From positions 248,001 through 312,000 of the forward strand of contig NZ_QMKH01000001.1 in NCBI RefSeq assembly GCF_003290125.1: DNA of 64,000 nt, written 5' to 3'. Positions within the stretch are counted from its first letter, which is position 1. The number at the start of each line of letters is the position of its first letter. The notes beneath the pieces are model-generated. The model searched no databases. It was not told where the DNA came from and saw only the letters and a program-made list of their open reading frames with translations. Position numbers and translations under genes: made by a program. The DNA comes from Microvirga flavescens. Its GTDB lineage: Bacteria; Pseudomonadota; Alphaproteobacteria; Rhizobiales; Beijerinckiaceae. Positions 17,264-28,798 of this stretch are shown piece by piece.

Positions 17264-18055
17264 TCAAACCGCCGCGCGCGCATGCGCGATATGGCCGCGC
17301 AGCTCATGCACGATGGCACTAAATTCCGGTGTGTAAGTGATTTCGATGTCACGCGGGCGTGGAAACTCCACGATGCGCTCGGCGACGATGCGGCCGGGCC
17401 GCGCGCTCATGCAATGAATACGGTCCGCCAGAAAAACCGCCTCGCGCAAATCGTGCGTGACGAGAACGACGGTGAACCCTTGCGCCGCATGAAGATCGCG
17501 GATCACGCACCATAATTCCTCGCGCGTAAAAGCATCAAGCGCGCCGAAGGGCTCATCGAGCATCAGAAGCTTCGGCTCGTGGATCAGCGCCCGGCACAAG
17601 GAAGCGCGCTGCTGCATGCCGCCGGACAATTGCCAGGGGAATTTATGTCCCTGTCCTTTGAGGCCCACCTGCGCCAGAAGGCTTTCCGCCTTCGCGACAT
17701 ACTCCGCCTTGTGGCGGCGAAGGCGCGAGCGGTGCGGCTCGACGATTTCGAGCGGCAGCAGGATGTTGTCGAGCGTGGTGCGCCACGGCAGCATGGTCGG
17801 GTTCTGAAACGCCATGCCGGCGATCTTCACCGGCGCGCCGACCTCCCGCCCGCCGACGATGACCGTTCCCTGGCGCGGAAACTGCAAGCCCGTCGCGAGC
17901 TTCATCAAGGTGGACTTGCCGCAGCCGGACGGGCCGACGATGGCGGCGAACTCGCCTTCGTTCACCTTGAGGTTCAAGCCTTGCACCGCAGGCGCACTGT
18001 CCTCGCCCCGCGCATAGACATGCGTGACGTCGTGAATGTCGACAAAGGGTGGCAT
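17264..18055 (-). CDS. ABC transporter ATP-binding protein (SsuB/TauB/ThiZ-like)
   Basis: 263 aa. Walker A GPSGCGKST, Q-loop MAFQNPTMLPWRT, signature LSGGMQQR, Walker B LLMLDEPFGALDAFTRE and H-loop VTHDLREAVFLADR are all intact. The start is ATG at 18055 (MPPFVDIHD), as upstream codons read through repeat DNA. It energises the permease encoded at 16488-17255. The importer order binding protein, ATPase, permease is the standard one. Confidence 0.95.
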   Translation of the reverse strand: MPPFVDIHDVTHVYARGEDSAPAVQGLNLKVNEGEFAAIVGPSGCGKSTLMKLATGLQFPRQGTVIVGGREVGAPVKIAGMAFQNPTMLPWRTTLDNILLPLEIVEPHRSRLRRHKAEYVAKAESLLAQVGLKGQGHKFPWQLSGGMQQRASLCRALIHEPKLLMLDEPFGALDAFTREELWCVIRDLHAAQGFTVVLVTHDLREAVFLADRIHCMSARPGRIVAERIVEFPRPRDIEITYTPEFSAIVHELRGHIAHARAAV

Positions 18056-18072
18056 GAGAGGGACTCCCGGAA

Positions 18073-18170
18073 CCTTCACCTCTCCTTCCGGGAGAGGCCG
18101 AGCGCAGCGAGGGTGAGGGGTTACGGGCCACTTGGACCGCATCCCCTCACCGGACCTTTCAGGAGAGGTG
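18073..18170. repeat. Palindromic repeat between binding-protein and ATPase genes
   Basis: Inverted unit with CACCTCTCC...GGGAGAGG followed by GAGGGTGAGGGG, then the opposing CCCCTCACC...AGGAGAGGTG. Same compositional class as the repeats flanking the DUF559 gene (28739 and 29166) but not identical. It fills most of the 126-bp gap in the ABC operon and could form a stem that gives binding protein in excess of ATPase (inference). Confidence 0.7.
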
Positions 18171-18181
18171 TGCGCCGCGCT

Positions 18182-19237
18182 TCAATTCACCTTCCGCTGA
18201 TCGGCGGCGGGCAGGTATTGTTCGCTGAACACGTCTTCCACCTTCGGCTTCGTCTTGTAGGTGAAGGTCAGGCCGATCTGGTCGAGGGCTTTCTCGAAGC
18301 GCGCCTTGTCGATGCCGCCGACGCCGTTCGCCTTCACCCAGGGCGTCAGCATGTTCTGGTCGAGCACCATCTTCAGGCGCTCCAGCTCCACGTCCTTCTT
18401 GGCGACGTCGTTGCGCTTGATGACCGCATCGACCGCGCTCGACGGATCCTTGATCGTATCCTGCACGCCTTTCATGATCGCGCGCAGAAGGCCCTTCACC
18501 GCCTCGGGCTTCTCGGCGGCGAATTTCGGCGAGACGATAATGGTGTTGCCGTAAAGATCGACGCCGTGATCACTCATGAGCAGTACGACGATATCGTCCT
18601 GCGGCACGCCGCGCGCTTTCAGGTTGATGTAGGAGGACATGGAGAAGCCGAAGACCGCATCGACCTCGCCCTGGGCGAGCATGGGCTCGCGCACCGGGAA
18701 GCCGACATTCTCGAACTTCATGGTGGAATCGTCGATCTTGTTCACGGCCTTGAAGATCGGCCATTGCGCATAAGCGCCGTCAGCGGCAGGCGCGCCGAAC
18801 TTCTTGCCCTGCAGGCTTGCGACATCGCTCGTGATGCCGCGGCTCTTGCGTCCGATGATGGCGAAGGGCGGACGATCATACATCACCATCACGGCCTTGA
18901 TGTCCGTGCCGGGATTTTCGTCGCGAAAGCGCACCAGCGAATTCACGTCGCCGAAGCCGACATCGTAGGTGCCCGAAGCGACGCGGGAGATCGGCTCGCG
19001 GGAGCCCGCCGCCGGATCGATGGTGACATCGAGGCCCTCGGCCTTGAAGTATCCCTTGTCGAGCGCCACGGCGAAGGGAGCCGCCGGCCCCTCCCAACGC
19101 CAGTCGAGGCTGAACCGCACGGGCGTCTGCGCAAGCGCCGCCTGCACCGGCAGCAGCACCGCAAGACCAAGGCCGGCTCTCAAGAGCCACGCTCTCAGTG
19201 TGTTCCTTCCATCTCCCGACAGACCACGACGCGACAT
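18182..19237 (-). CDS. ABC transporter substrate-binding protein (NMT1/THI5-like)
   Basis: 351 aa. N-terminal signal peptide (hydrophobic core LLRAGLGLAVLLPVQAALA, cleavage near ALAQ). The mature protein starts VRFSLDWRWEGPAAPFAVALDKGYFKAEGL-like family text; blocks AVALDKGYFKAEGLDV, SGTYDVGFGDVNSLV and YDRPPFAIIG match the NMT1/SsuA-like family. The second ATG (19237) has GGAGG at good spacing. ThiY-type or aromatic/sulfonate substrates are possible. No THI box is visible upstream. Periplasmic location inferred from the signal peptide. Confidence 0.92.
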   Translation of the reverse strand: MSRRGLSGDGRNTLRAWLLRAGLGLAVLLPVQAALAQTPVRFSLDWRWEGPAAPFAVALDKGYFKAEGLDVTIDPAAGSREPISRVASGTYDVGFGDVNSLVRFRDENPGTDIKAVMVMYDRPPFAIIGRKSRGITSDVASLQGKKFGAPAADGAYAQWPIFKAVNKIDDSTMKFENVGFPVREPMLAQGEVDAVFGFSMSSYINLKARGVPQDDIVVLLMSDHGVDLYGNTIIVSPKFAAEKPEAVKGLLRAIMKGVQDTIKDPSSAVDAVIKRNDVAKKDVELERLKMVLDQNMLTPWVKANGVGGIDKARFEKALDQIGLTFTYKTKPKVEDVFSEQYLPAADQRKVN

Positions 19238-19619
19238 CATTACCTCCCCCGACGCCTTCGGCGTCCCCCTGGTTCGAGAAGGGCGGCCCCTTTGCTCTGC
19301 CCCTCATGCGCCCATGCAACCAAAATGGTTCGGCGCATTCAAGGGACCAGTGCCGAAGGGGCAGGCGAACGCTGCCTATTGCGAAGGCAGAAAAGCCAGA
19401 CCTGCGGAGTTCGCCCCCGCCGCAGCGCGCGTGAGGCAAGGAGCCACCTCCTCCGGCTCAAACGGAACGGCGCATCCGTTCAAGGGTTCCGCCGCCGCAA
19501 GGAATGACCCGGCGGCAAAGAAAAAGGCCGGCGGTGAGCCGGCCTTGTCGCAGATCGATGATGGGGTCGCCTTGAAGCGACGCCTGTGGCGAACCGGCTT
19601 CGGCCGGATCGCACGAGCT
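19238..19619. other. 382-bp intergenic region between the ABC importer and atpC
   Basis: Holds the atp terminator at its right end (19524-19546 and flanks) and a small GACGCC/GGCGTC hairpin at about 19250-19264 close to the binding-protein gene. Open frames through it have no recognisable protein features. No riboswitch could be recognised. It should contain the promoter of the ABC importer. Confidence 0.6.
19517..19546 (-). terminator. Intrinsic terminator of the atpHAGDC operon
   Basis: In the minus direction AAGGCCGGC, loop of five, GCCGGCCTT, then TTTTTCTTTG. Nine-base-pair GC-rich perfect stem plus T-run, 74 bp after the atpC stop. Confidence 0.9.
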
Positions 19620-20021
19620 TTAGTAGCTCAACGCTTCCTTGGCTTCCTGAAGCTGCGCGAGGGCGGCTTCGGCGGCGTGCTTCACGCTGAGGTCGTTGCT
19701 GGCGTCGTAAATCATCTGGGCCTGCAGGATCTCGCGGTCGAGAGCCTCGGAGGTGATCTCCTCCTCAGGCATCGCGCGCTCGGCGAGAACTTTGAGGCCG
19801 CTCTGGTTGATGTCCGCGAAACCGCCCCGCACGAGAACGCGGCGACCGTTGCCGACCTTCGTCGTGATGACGAGGAAACCGGTCTTGAGCGTGGTCATCA
19901 ACGGGGCATGGCCCGGCAGCACGGTCATATCGCCCTCGCTCGCGGGCAGCACGACCGCATCGACCTCGCCCGAAAATAGGACGCGCTCAGGCGAAACGAG
20001 TTCGAAATTGAGAGTGGCCAT
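19620..20021 (-). CDS. atpC: F1 ATP synthase epsilon subunit
   Basis: 133 aa. Begins MATLNFELVSPERVLFSGEVD with GDMTVLPGHAPLMTTLKTG, diagnostic for the N-terminal beta sandwich of epsilon, and ends with a helical hairpin (EEEITSEALDREILQAQM..., LAQLQEAKEALSY). It forms the central stalk with gamma and regulates ATPase activity. Last gene of the atp operon, separated from atpD by 207 bp. Confidence 0.96.
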   Translation of the reverse strand: MATLNFELVSPERVLFSGEVDAVVLPASEGDMTVLPGHAPLMTTLKTGFLVITTKVGNGRRVLVRGGFADINQSGLKVLAERAMPEEEITSEALDREILQAQMIYDASNDLSVKHAAEAALAQLQEAKEALSY

Positions 20022-20228
20022 AGGTATTCCTAGCTTTCGTCGTCGCCCAAGTTATTGCCGGTCACAGAGCATTCAAGCTGCTGATCGGGTTGCCAATCCG
20101 CAAACAGTCGCGTGCCATCAGAGAACTCGATGCTTACTTCTGTTTTACGATGGCGCCAGACGCGCTCCACGGTACGACCGACGAGGAGTCGTTAAGGCGA
20201 ATCTCCTCATCGGCAAGTGTCATATTTC

Positions 20229-21704
<1,476 letters not shown>

Positions 21705-22571
21705 TCAGAGCGCTTCAGCGCCCGAGATGATTTCGATCAATTCCTTGGTGATCATCGCCTGACGCGACCGGTTGTAGGTCATCGTCTGCTTCTTGATCAT
21801 TTCACCCGCATTGCGGGTCGCACTGTCCATGGAGCTCATGCGAGCGCCCTGTTCGGAAGCGGCGTTTTCCAGAAGCGCGCGGAAGATCTGCACAGTGAAA
21901 TTGCGCGGCAGCAACGTCGCGAGAATTTCCTCTTCGGCGGGCTCGTAATCGTAGATCGCCGTGGTGCCGCTCGCCTCGATCTGCGCGGGCAGGATCTGCT
22001 GCGCGGTCGGGATCTGCGAGATGACCGACTTGAACTGGGCGTAGAACAGGGTCGCTACGTCGAACTCGCCCGCCTCGAAGAGGCCAAGCACCTTCTGGGC
22101 GATCATGTCGGCCTGCTCGAAGCCGACCTGGCGCACGGAGCGCAGATCGACCAGGTCGATGATGTTCTCGGCGAACTGGCGACGCAGGATGTCGTAGCCC
22201 TTCTTGCCGACGCAGATGATCTTGACCGTCTTGCCTTCGGCCAGGAGCCGGTTGGCGTGATCGCGCGCGAGACGCGAGATCGACGAGTTGAACGCGCCGC
22301 ACAGGCCGCGCTCGGCCGTGCAGACGATCAGAAGCTGAACCTTGTCGGAACCCGTTCCAGCCAGAAGACGCGGCGTCTCGGGGCCGATGGTGACGCCGGA
22401 CGCGAGATTGCCGAGCACTTCGGCCATGCGTTCCGCGTAAGGACGCGCGGCCTCCGCCGCGGTCTGCGCACGGCGCAGCTTCGCGGCGGCCACCATCTGC
22501 ATGGCCTTGGTGATCTTCTGCGTCGCCTTGACCGAGGCGATTCGGTTTCGAAGGTCTTTTAAGCTCGGCAT
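21705..22571 (-). CDS. atpG: F1 ATP synthase gamma subunit
   Basis: 288 aa. N-terminal [20 protein letters not shown] and C-terminal [20 protein letters not shown] are the two conserved coiled-coil ends of the rotating shaft; [13 protein letters not shown] lies in the middle domain. 24 bp upstream of atpD and 52 bp downstream of atpA. Confidence 0.97.
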   Translation of the reverse strand: MPSLKDLRNRIASVKATQKITKAMQMVAAAKLRRAQTAAEAARPYAERMAEVLGNLASGVTIGPETPRLLAGTGSDKVQLLIVCTAERGLCGAFNSSISRLARDHANRLLAEGKTVKIICVGKKGYDILRRQFAENIIDLVDLRSVRQVGFEQADMIAQKVLGLFEAGEFDVATLFYAQFKSVISQIPTAQQILPAQIEASGTTAIYDYEPAEEEILATLLPRNFTVQIFRALLENAASEQGARMSSMDSATRNAGEMIKKQTMTYNRSRQAMITKELIEIISGAEAL

Positions 22572-22623
22572 CGAGCAGCCCTACCCTCTCCGGTAACCCG
22601 GTTCGATCTTAACAGGAACGACC

Positions 22624-24153
22624 TTACGAGAACGACTTGGCGAAGGACTGGACGGCGTCCTTGAGCTTCGCTTCCGTATCGCTCGCCAGATCCTTCGAGG
22701 AGCGGATCGCTTCCAGAATGTCGGCGTGCTTGGCGCGAAGAAGGCCAAGGAGCCCATCCTCGAAGGCGCGCACGCGGTTGAGCGGCAGCGAGTCGAGATA
22801 GCCGTTCACGCCCGCGTAGATCACCACGACTTGCTCTTCCATCTTCAGCGGCGAAAACTGCGGCTGCTTCAGGAGTTCGGTCAGGCGCGAACCACGGTTG
22901 AGGAGGCGCTGGGTCGTGGCGTCGAGGTCGGAGCCGAACTGCGCGAAGGCCGCCATTTCGCGGTACTGCGCGAGCTCGCCCTTGATCTTGCCGGCGACCT
23001 TCTTCATCGCCTTCGTCTGGGCCGAGGAGCCCACGCGCGACACCGAAAGGCCGACGTTCACCGCCGGGCGGATGCCCTGGTAGAACAGATCCGTCTCGAG
23101 GAAGATCTGGCCGTCGGTGATCGAGATCACGTTGGTCGGGATGTAGGCCGACACGTCGTTGGCCTGCGTCTCGATGACCGGCAGAGCGGTCAGCGAGCCG
23201 GACCCTTGCGAATCGTTGAGCTTCGCGGCGCGCTCGAGAAGGCGCGAATGGAGATAGAACACGTCGCCCGGATAAGCCTCGCGGCCCGGCGGGCGGCGCA
23301 GCAGCAGCGACATTTGACGGTAGGCGACGGCCTGCTTGGACAGGTCGTCATAGGTGATCACGGCGTGCATGCCGTTGTCACGGAAGAACTCGCCCATCGC
23401 GCAGCCGGCGAAGGGAGCCAGGAACTGCATCGGAGCCGGATCGGACGCGGTCGCCGCGACGATGATCGAGTATTCCAGCGCGCCGTTCTCTTCGAGAACC
23501 TTCACGAACTGGGCGACCGTCGAACGCTTCTGACCGATGGCGACGTAGACGCAGTAGAGCTTCTGGCTCTCGTCGTTGCCCTGGTTCAGCGGCTTCTGGT
23601 TCAGGATGGTGTCGAGCGCGATCGCGGTCTTGCCGGTCTGGCGGTCGCCGATGATGAGCTCGCGCTGGCCGCGGCCGACCGGAATGAGGGCGTCGATGGC
23701 CTTGAGGCCCGTCGCCATCGGCTCGTGCACGGACTTACGCGGAATGATGCCGGGGGCCTTCACGTCGACGCGGCGACGTTCGGTCGCCTGGATCGGACCC
23801 TTGCCGTCGATGGGGTTGCCGAGCGCGTCGACGACGCGGCCGAGCAGGCCCTTGCCGACCGGCACGTCCACGATGGCGCCCGTGCGCTTCACGGTCTGGC
23901 CCTCGGCGATCTCGCGGTCGGAACCGAAGATCACGATACCGACGTTGTCGGCTTCGAGGTTGAGCGCCATGCCCTTCACGCCGCTCTCGAACTGCACAAG
24001 CTCACCGGCCTGCACATTGTCGAGGCCATAGCAACGGGCAATACCGTCACCGACGGACAGAACCTGGCCAACTTCGGTAACCTCGGCTTCGGCACCGAAG
24101 TTCTTGATTTGCTCTTTGAGGATCGCGGAGATCTCAGCGGCTCGAATGTCCAT
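22624..24153 (-). CDS. atpA: F1 ATP synthase alpha subunit
   Basis: 509 aa. Walker [10 protein letters not shown] (about 169-177), the [16 protein letters not shown] block near the C-terminus and the N-terminal [16 protein letters not shown] are typical. Non-catalytic nucleotide-binding subunit of the F1 head. The start overlaps the atpH stop by one base (TGATG), implying translational coupling. Confidence 0.98.
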   Translation of the reverse strand: MDIRAAEISAILKEQIKNFGAEAEVTEVGQVLSVGDGIARCYGLDNVQAGELVQFESGVKGMALNLEADNVGIVIFGSDREIAEGQTVKRTGAIVDVPVGKGLLGRVVDALGNPIDGKGPIQATERRRVDVKAPGIIPRKSVHEPMATGLKAIDALIPVGRGQRELIIGDRQTGKTAIALDTILNQKPLNQGNDESQKLYCVYVAIGQKRSTVAQFVKVLEENGALEYSIIVAATASDPAPMQFLAPFAGCAMGEFFRDNGMHAVITYDDLSKQAVAYRQMSLLLRRPPGREAYPGDVFYLHSRLLERAAKLNDSQGSGSLTALPVIETQANDVSAYIPTNVISITDGQIFLETDLFYQGIRPAVNVGLSVSRVGSSAQTKAMKKVAGKIKGELAQYREMAAFAQFGSDLDATTQRLLNRGSRLTELLKQPQFSPLKMEEQVVVIYAGVNGYLDSLPLNRVRAFEDGLLGLLRAKHADILEAIRSSKDLASDTEAKLKDAVQSFAKSFS

Positions 24154-24725
24154 CAGCGGACCTCTTTCATCGCTAGACGAATGGAATTGAGTTTGTTGCG
24201 CACCGAAGCGTCCACCATGCGGGAGCCCATCTTCACGATGAGGCCGCCGATGAGGCTCGGGTCGATCTTGACGTCGAGGGAGACGTCAGACTTGGCGACG
24301 TCGCGCAGCGCCGCCTTGATTTCGTTGAGAACGGTATCGGACGGCGCTTCGGCCAGAACGACCTGTGCCCGCACGACGCCCTTGGAATCCGCCACGAGGT
24401 CGCGGAAGGCCCGGATCATATCCGGCAGCGCGAACAGGCGGCGCTTGGCGGCGGCGAGGCGGATGAAATTGCCCGCAAGGCCCGAAATGCCGGCCTTGTC
24501 CAGAAGAGCCCCGACGGCGGCCTCCTGCTGCTCCGTCGTGAAGGCGGGGCTGCGGATGAGGCGCTGCAGATCGGCGCTTTCCTTGATCAGCTTGTCGAAG
24601 CGGTCGAGATCGCCGGCGACGGCGTCCACGGACTTCGCTTCCTGAGCGAGCTCGAACAGCGCCGAGGCATAGCGCGTCGCTACGCCCGACAGGAGAGGTC
24701 CATCTTGAGAACCGCTTTGCGCCAC
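24153..24725 (-). CDS. atpH: F1 ATP synthase delta subunit
   Basis: 190 aa from GTG at 24725 ([25 protein letters not shown] if initiated here, written in pieces: [17 protein letters not shown] is the family N-terminus). C-terminal block [23 protein letters not shown] is conserved. The frame is open further upstream to 24956, but that part has no family similarity. First gene of the operon. The F0 genes (atpI, B, E, F) are not here, as usual in alphaproteobacteria. It anchors the peripheral stalk to the F1 head. Confidence 0.95.
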   Translation of the reverse strand: MAQSGSQDGPLLSGVATRYASALFELAQEAKSVDAVAGDLDRFDKLIKESADLQRLIRSPAFTTEQQEAAVGALLDKAGISGLAGNFIRLAAAKRRLFALPDMIRAFRDLVADSKGVVRAQVVLAEAPSDTVLNEIKAALRDVAKSDVSLDVKIDPSLIGGLIVKMGSRMVDASVRNKLNSIRLAMKEVR

Positions 24726-24850
24726 GTGGTCGTCTCTCTCAAATCTCACGGGCTTCGAACCGGCAGAACCTTTTAGAAAGGCCTCGGGAAACCCGTCAGG
24801 TCGGTGGAAAGGAGCCTGGGACGGGAAGCGCCGCCCAGCAGGCGCGGGTG

Positions 24851-24878
24851 CACTAACATGGGATTTCCGGAGGTGCAA
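24851..24878 (-). promoter_or_regulatory. Possible sigma70-type promoter of the atp operon
   Basis: On the minus strand TTGCAC (24878-24873), 16-base spacer, TTAGTG (24856-24851), about 125 bp before atpH. The -10 is a weak match. Candidate only. Confidence 0.3.
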
Positions 24879-24928
24879 GCAGACGAACCGCACCTCTGGA
24901 GCATTCTGGCGAAAGTTTGGCAAAACCC

Positions 24929-25489
24929 TCAGAGTTCGATGGCCGCCATCTCGCAATTTCGGAGGAAGGTTCCAGTCAGCTCCCGGAAGAAAGTCCCGTG
25001 GCCGACGACCGCGATCAGGCCCTCCGGGCGGGCCGAAAGCCAGCTGCGGAAGGATTTCACGCGCTCGGCCAGGTGGTCCAGCGGCTCCACGGAGAGCCCG
25101 CGCTCGTCAGGGCTGTCGTCCCGGTGCCACCACACCTCGTCCAGGTGGGCGAAGGCGAAATCGGGAAAATCCCGGGCAAGATGGACAGGTTCGCGCCCCA
25201 CATCGCAGCTGCTCAGAAGATATTCCCGGTGAAGGGATTCGACGACGATCGGCGGGGCGACCGGGTGATTCCCGAAGATTCCGCGCGTCGTCTGGAGGGC
25301 GCGGGTCAGGGGCGAGGTCACCACCAGCTCATAGGCGAAGCCGCGATGGAGCGCCGCCGCGTCCGCCGCCTGCGTGTGGCCGAGATCGGTCAGGGGCGCA
25401 TCGAAGAACAGCGGATCCTCGCCGGTCTCGTCATAGCGGGCGTTGAAGGTCGATTGCCCGTGCCTGATGCAATGAACGATCTTCGGCAT
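24929..25489 (-). CDS. Histidine phosphatase (phosphoglycerate-mutase-like) family protein
   Basis: 186 aa. The catalytic RHG is in CIRHGQSTFN at residues 8-11, supporting residues are in TSPLTRALQTT, and the second catalytic His is in VVGHGTFFRE. Cofactor-independent members of this clan act on various phosphoesters. Physiological substrate cannot be told. It lies 39 bp downstream of priA on the same strand. Confidence 0.92.
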   Translation of the reverse strand: MPKIVHCIRHGQSTFNARYDETGEDPLFFDAPLTDLGHTQAADAAALHRGFAYELVVTSPLTRALQTTRGIFGNHPVAPPIVVESLHREYLLSSCDVGREPVHLARDFPDFAFAHLDEVWWHRDDSPDERGLSVEPLDHLAERVKSFRSWLSARPEGLIAVVGHGTFFRELTGTFLRNCEMAAIEL

Positions 25490-25528
25490 GTTTTTCTCCC
25501 ATTCCGCCCCGCGAACGGGCCGGGTACA

Positions 25529-27691
25529 TCACAAAAAGCTCTGCGGGTCCACATCCACCGAGACGCGGGTGTTGCCCCGGATCTTGGGGCAGCGGGCAAG
25601 CCAGCCGCGCAAATAGGCCTGAAGATCCACCTCCCGCTCGGTCTTCACCAGAAGCCGATAGCGATAGCGCCCACGGATCAGGGCGAGCGGGGCCTCGGCG
25701 GGGCCGAGAACCATCACCCCGAGGGGCGGCTCGGCCACCTTCGCCATGCCCCGGGCATGGGTTTCCGCCACCTCCCGCTCCGTCGCCGAGACGACGATGG
25801 CGGCAAGCCGCCCGAACGGGGGCAGACCCGCCAGTTCCCGCACGCGGGTTTCCTCCGCGTAGAACCGTTCCGCATCCCCCGAGATCAGGGCGGCGATGAC
25901 GGGATGCTCCGGCTGCCAGGTCTGGACAAGGGCCCGGCCCGCCTTTTCCCCGCGCCCGGCCCGGCCCGTGACCTGTTGCAGAAGCTGGAAGGTCCGCTCG
26001 GCGGCGCGGGGATCTCCGGAGGTGAGGCCGATATCCGCGTCCAACACGCCGACCAGGGTCATGAGCGGGAAATTGTGCCCCTTGGCGACCAGCTGCGTGC
26101 CGATGACGATGTCGAACTCCCCCGCCGCGATGGCCGCGAGCTCGTTGCGCAGCCGCTCCGTGCCGCCCGGAAAGTCGCTAGAGAGCACGATGGTGCGCTT
26201 GTCGGGGAAAAGCTCGGCCACTTCCTCCGCGATTCGCTCGACGCCCGGCCCGCAGGAGGTGAGCGAATCGACGCTGCCGCAGGCAACGCAGGCATGGGGC
26301 GTGCGCTCGATATGGCCGCAATGGTGGCACACGAGCGAGCGCCGGAAGCGATGCTCCACCAGCCAGGCCGAGCAATTGGGGCACTCGTAGCGATGGGTAC
26401 AGGCACGGCAGAGGGTGAGCGGCGCATAGCCCCGCCGGTTGAGGAAGAGCAGCACCTGCTCCCCCCGTGAAAGGGTCTCCTCCACCGCCGTGTTGAGGGC
26501 GGGCGAGAGCCAGCGGCCTTTCGGGATCGTCTCCTTCTTCAGGTCGATGGCCCGGATCTGCGGCAATTGCCGCCCGCCAAAACGCTCGGGCAGCTGCACA
26601 TGGCGGTAGCGCCCGCGCTCCACATTGACCCGGCTTTCGATGGAGGGCGTCGCGGAGGCGAGGATGACCGGGGCATTTTCGATTCGCCCCCGCACCACGG
26701 CCATGTCGCGGGCGTGGTAGTGCACGCCGTCGTCCTGCTTGTAGGCGCCTTCGTGTTCCTCATCGACCACGATGAGCCCGAGATCGGCGTAAGGTAGGAA
26801 CAGCGCCGAACGCGCGCCCGCCACCACCTTCACCTCGCCCGAGGCGATGCCCGTATAAAGCCGCTCGCGCTTGCGGCCCGTGACGCCGGAATGCCAGGTC
26901 GCAGGCTTCACGCCAAAGCGCGCGGCAAAGCGGTCGAGAAACTGGGCGGTCAGCGCGATTTCCGGCATCAGGATCAGCGCCTGCCGCCCCGTGCGCACGG
27001 CTTCGGCCACCGCCTCGAAATAAACTTCCGTCTTGCCCGAGCCGGTGACGCCTTCGAGCAGGGTCACGGGGGCTTGCGCCTCGTGGAGGGTCTTGCGCAG
27101 GTCTTCCGCCGCCGCGCGCTGATCGTCCGAGAGGGTCGCGCCGCCAAAATCCGGATCGGGCGGCTCGGCCACCGGCTCCGGCGGCAGGGCCACGGTTTCC
27201 AGCGTTCCCTCGTCGATCAGCCCATCCACGACGCCGACGCTGACGGCGGCGGCTTCGGCCAGTTCCCGCTTGGTGCGCACGAGCCCGTCTTCGGACGCCT
27301 CGATGACGCGGCGGCGCGCGGGCGTCACCCGCTGGGGCGGCGGCCCCGCCCGGCGAACGCCGATCCGCACCGCCTCCGGATGGCTGTCGTCCACGAGCTT
27401 GAGGCCAAGGCCGAGCACCGAGCCCTTCGGGGAGAGCGTGTACCAGGCCACCCAGTCCAGGAGCTTTCGCATCTTGGCCGAAAGCCCCGGCACGGCGATC
27501 TTGTCCGTCACCTTCTTGAGGTTGCCGCCGGACCCCTCCCGCAGGGCCCAGACCACCCCCGGCACCTCCCGGTTGGCGAGCGGCACCTGCACCACATCGC
27601 CCTCGCTTAACGCGAGATCGTCCGGCACGGCGTAGCTGTAGGCCGTGTCCAGCGCGAGCGGGATAAGGACATCGGCGATGCGGCGGGTCAT
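25529..27691 (-). CDS. priA: Primosomal protein N' (replication restart helicase PriA)
   Basis: 720 aa superfamily 2 DNA helicase. Walker A GVTGSGKTE (about residue 213), DEEH box LIVVDEEHEGAYKQDDGVHY and later helicase motifs (GTQLVAKGHNFPLMTLVGVLDAD, QQVTGRAGRGEKAG) are present. Eight zinc-ligand cysteines are arranged in CRACTHRYECPNC...CHHCG...CVACG...CG. It reloads DnaB at repaired forks. Divergent from xerC, 40 bp apart. Confidence 0.97.
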   Translation of the reverse strand: MTRRIADVLIPLALDTAYSYAVPDDLALSEGDVVQVPLANREVPGVVWALREGSGGNLKKVTDKIAVPGLSAKMRKLLDWVAWYTLSPKGSVLGLGLKLVDDSHPEAVRIGVRRAGPPPQRVTPARRRVIEASEDGLVRTKRELAEAAAVSVGVVDGLIDEGTLETVALPPEPVAEPPDPDFGGATLSDDQRAAAEDLRKTLHEAQAPVTLLEGVTGSGKTEVYFEAVAEAVRTGRQALILMPEIALTAQFLDRFAARFGVKPATWHSGVTGRKRERLYTGIASGEVKVVAGARSALFLPYADLGLIVVDEEHEGAYKQDDGVHYHARDMAVVRGRIENAPVILASATPSIESRVNVERGRYRHVQLPERFGGRQLPQIRAIDLKKETIPKGRWLSPALNTAVEETLSRGEQVLLFLNRRGYAPLTLCRACTHRYECPNCSAWLVEHRFRRSLVCHHCGHIERTPHACVACGSVDSLTSCGPGVERIAEEVAELFPDKRTIVLSSDFPGGTERLRNELAAIAAGEFDIVIGTQLVAKGHNFPLMTLVGVLDADIGLTSGDPRAAERTFQLLQQVTGRAGRGEKAGRALVQTWQPEHPVIAALISGDAERFYAEETRVRELAGLPPFGRLAAIVVSATEREVAETHARGMAKVAEPPLGVMVLGPAEAPLALIRGRYRYRLLVKTEREVDLQAYLRGWLARCPKIRGNTRVSVDVDPQSFL

Positions 27692-27731
27692 TCGGTTCGG
27701 GTTAACCTGGCTGGGCTAAGGTGGGGACTCC

Positions 27732-28736
27732 GTGGCTCGAAGCAAGAACATGCCAGTCAGCGATTCGCAAACTGTCCACCCTGCCGTCCTCGACCTTGTC
27801 CTTCCCGGCGCGCCCGACACGCGCGATGAGGCGCGTGCGTGGCTCGCTTCGCTTGCCAAGGAGCGCCGCCTTTCCCCCAAGACCGTCGAGGCCTATGGCC
27901 GGGACCTGCGGCAATTCCTAACCTTTCTCACCGGGCATCTCGGCGAACCTCCGACCGTGAAGGCGATTCTTGCCCTCAAGCCCCTCGACATCCGATCGTT
28001 CCTCGCCGCGCGGCGCTCCGAGGCGGTGCAAAGCCGCTCCCTCATGCGCCAGCTCGCGGCCCTGCGCTCCTTCGCGCGGCATCTGGAGCGGGAGGGCCAC
28101 GGCACGGCCTCGGCCTTCGCCGCGATCCGCACGCCGAAGGTCGCCAAGAACCTGCCGCGCCCCCTCTCCGCCTCCGCCGCCGTGGCGGTGACGGAAACGG
28201 AGGTCCGCGCGGGCGAGAATCGCAAGCCCTGGATTCTGGCGCGCGATGCCGCCGTGCTCTCGCTGCTCTACGGCGCGGGATTACGTATTTCGGAAGCCCT
28301 CGGCATCCAGCGCCGGGACGCGCCGATCAACGGCGTCGATTCGGTGACGGTGACGGGCAAGGGCGGCAAGGTCCGCTCCGTGCCGATCATCTCCGCGATC
28401 CGCAGCTCCGTCGAGGAATACTTGAGCCTCTGCCCCTATGTGATGAAGCCGGAGGAGCCGCTCTTCGTCGGCGCGCGCGGCGGGCCGCTCTCGCCGCGCA
28501 TCATCCAGCTCGCGGTGGAGGAACTGCGCGGCGCGCTCGGCCTGCCCGACAGCGCGACGCCGCATGCCCTGCGCCATTCATTCGCCACACATCTTCTCGC
28601 GCGTGGCGGCGATCTGCGCGGCATTCAGGAACTGCTCGGCCACGCCTCGCTGTCCACCACGCAGCTCTACACCAAGGTCGATGCAAGCCGCCTGATGGAC
28701 GCGTTCGACGCCGCCCATCCGAGAGCGCGGCGATAA
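27732..28736 (+). CDS. xerC: Tyrosine recombinase XerC
   Basis: 334 aa. N-terminal SAM-like core-binding domain (SPKTVEAYGRDLRQFL) and catalytic domain with Arg (GAGLRISEAL), Lys (VTGKGGKVRSVP), HxxR (HALRHSFATHLL), His (LGHASLSTTQLY) and the nucleophilic Tyr in TQLYTKV. It resolves chromosome dimers at dif with XerD. GTG at 27732 with AGGTGGGG upstream is used; ATG at 27750 is an alternative start. Location next to priA is the common alphaproteobacterial setting, so a mobile-element integrase is not favoured. Confidence 0.94.
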   Translation: MARSKNMPVSDSQTVHPAVLDLVLPGAPDTRDEARAWLASLAKERRLSPKTVEAYGRDLRQFLTFLTGHLGEPPTVKAILALKPLDIRSFLAARRSEAVQSRSLMRQLAALRSFARHLEREGHGTASAFAAIRTPKVAKNLPRPLSASAAVAVTETEVRAGENRKPWILARDAAVLSLLYGAGLRISEALGIQRRDAPINGVDSVTVTGKGGKVRSVPIISAIRSSVEEYLSLCPYVMKPEEPLFVGARGGPLSPRIIQLAVEELRGALGLPDSATPHALRHSFATHLLARGGDLRGIQELLGHASLSTTQLYTKVDASRLMDAFDAAHPRARR

Positions 28737-28738
28737 TC

Positions 28739-28798
28739 TCCCTCTCCCCTCGCGGGAGAGGGTGGCCCTCGCGTCAGCGAGGGTCGGGAGAGGGGGCA
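28739..28798. repeat. 60-bp repeat, left copy, flanking the DUF559 gene
   Basis: Sequence begins TCCCTCTCCCCTCGCGGGAG and ends GGGTCGGGAGAGGGGGCA. It carries internal dyads and is the inverted counterpart of 29166-29225, differing by two or three bases. Its inner part encodes the last residues of the DUF559 protein. Confidence 0.92.

Noticed and set aside
19238..19619. TPP, cobalamin or glycine riboswitch
   Set aside because: Short matches (such as AGCCAGACCTGC and ACCCTTGAACGG) were seen but the rest of each consensus is missing, and no plus-strand gene follows.
27732..28736. Phage or ICE integrase
   Set aside because: The gene reads as XerC in its usual place beside priA; no other mobile genes.
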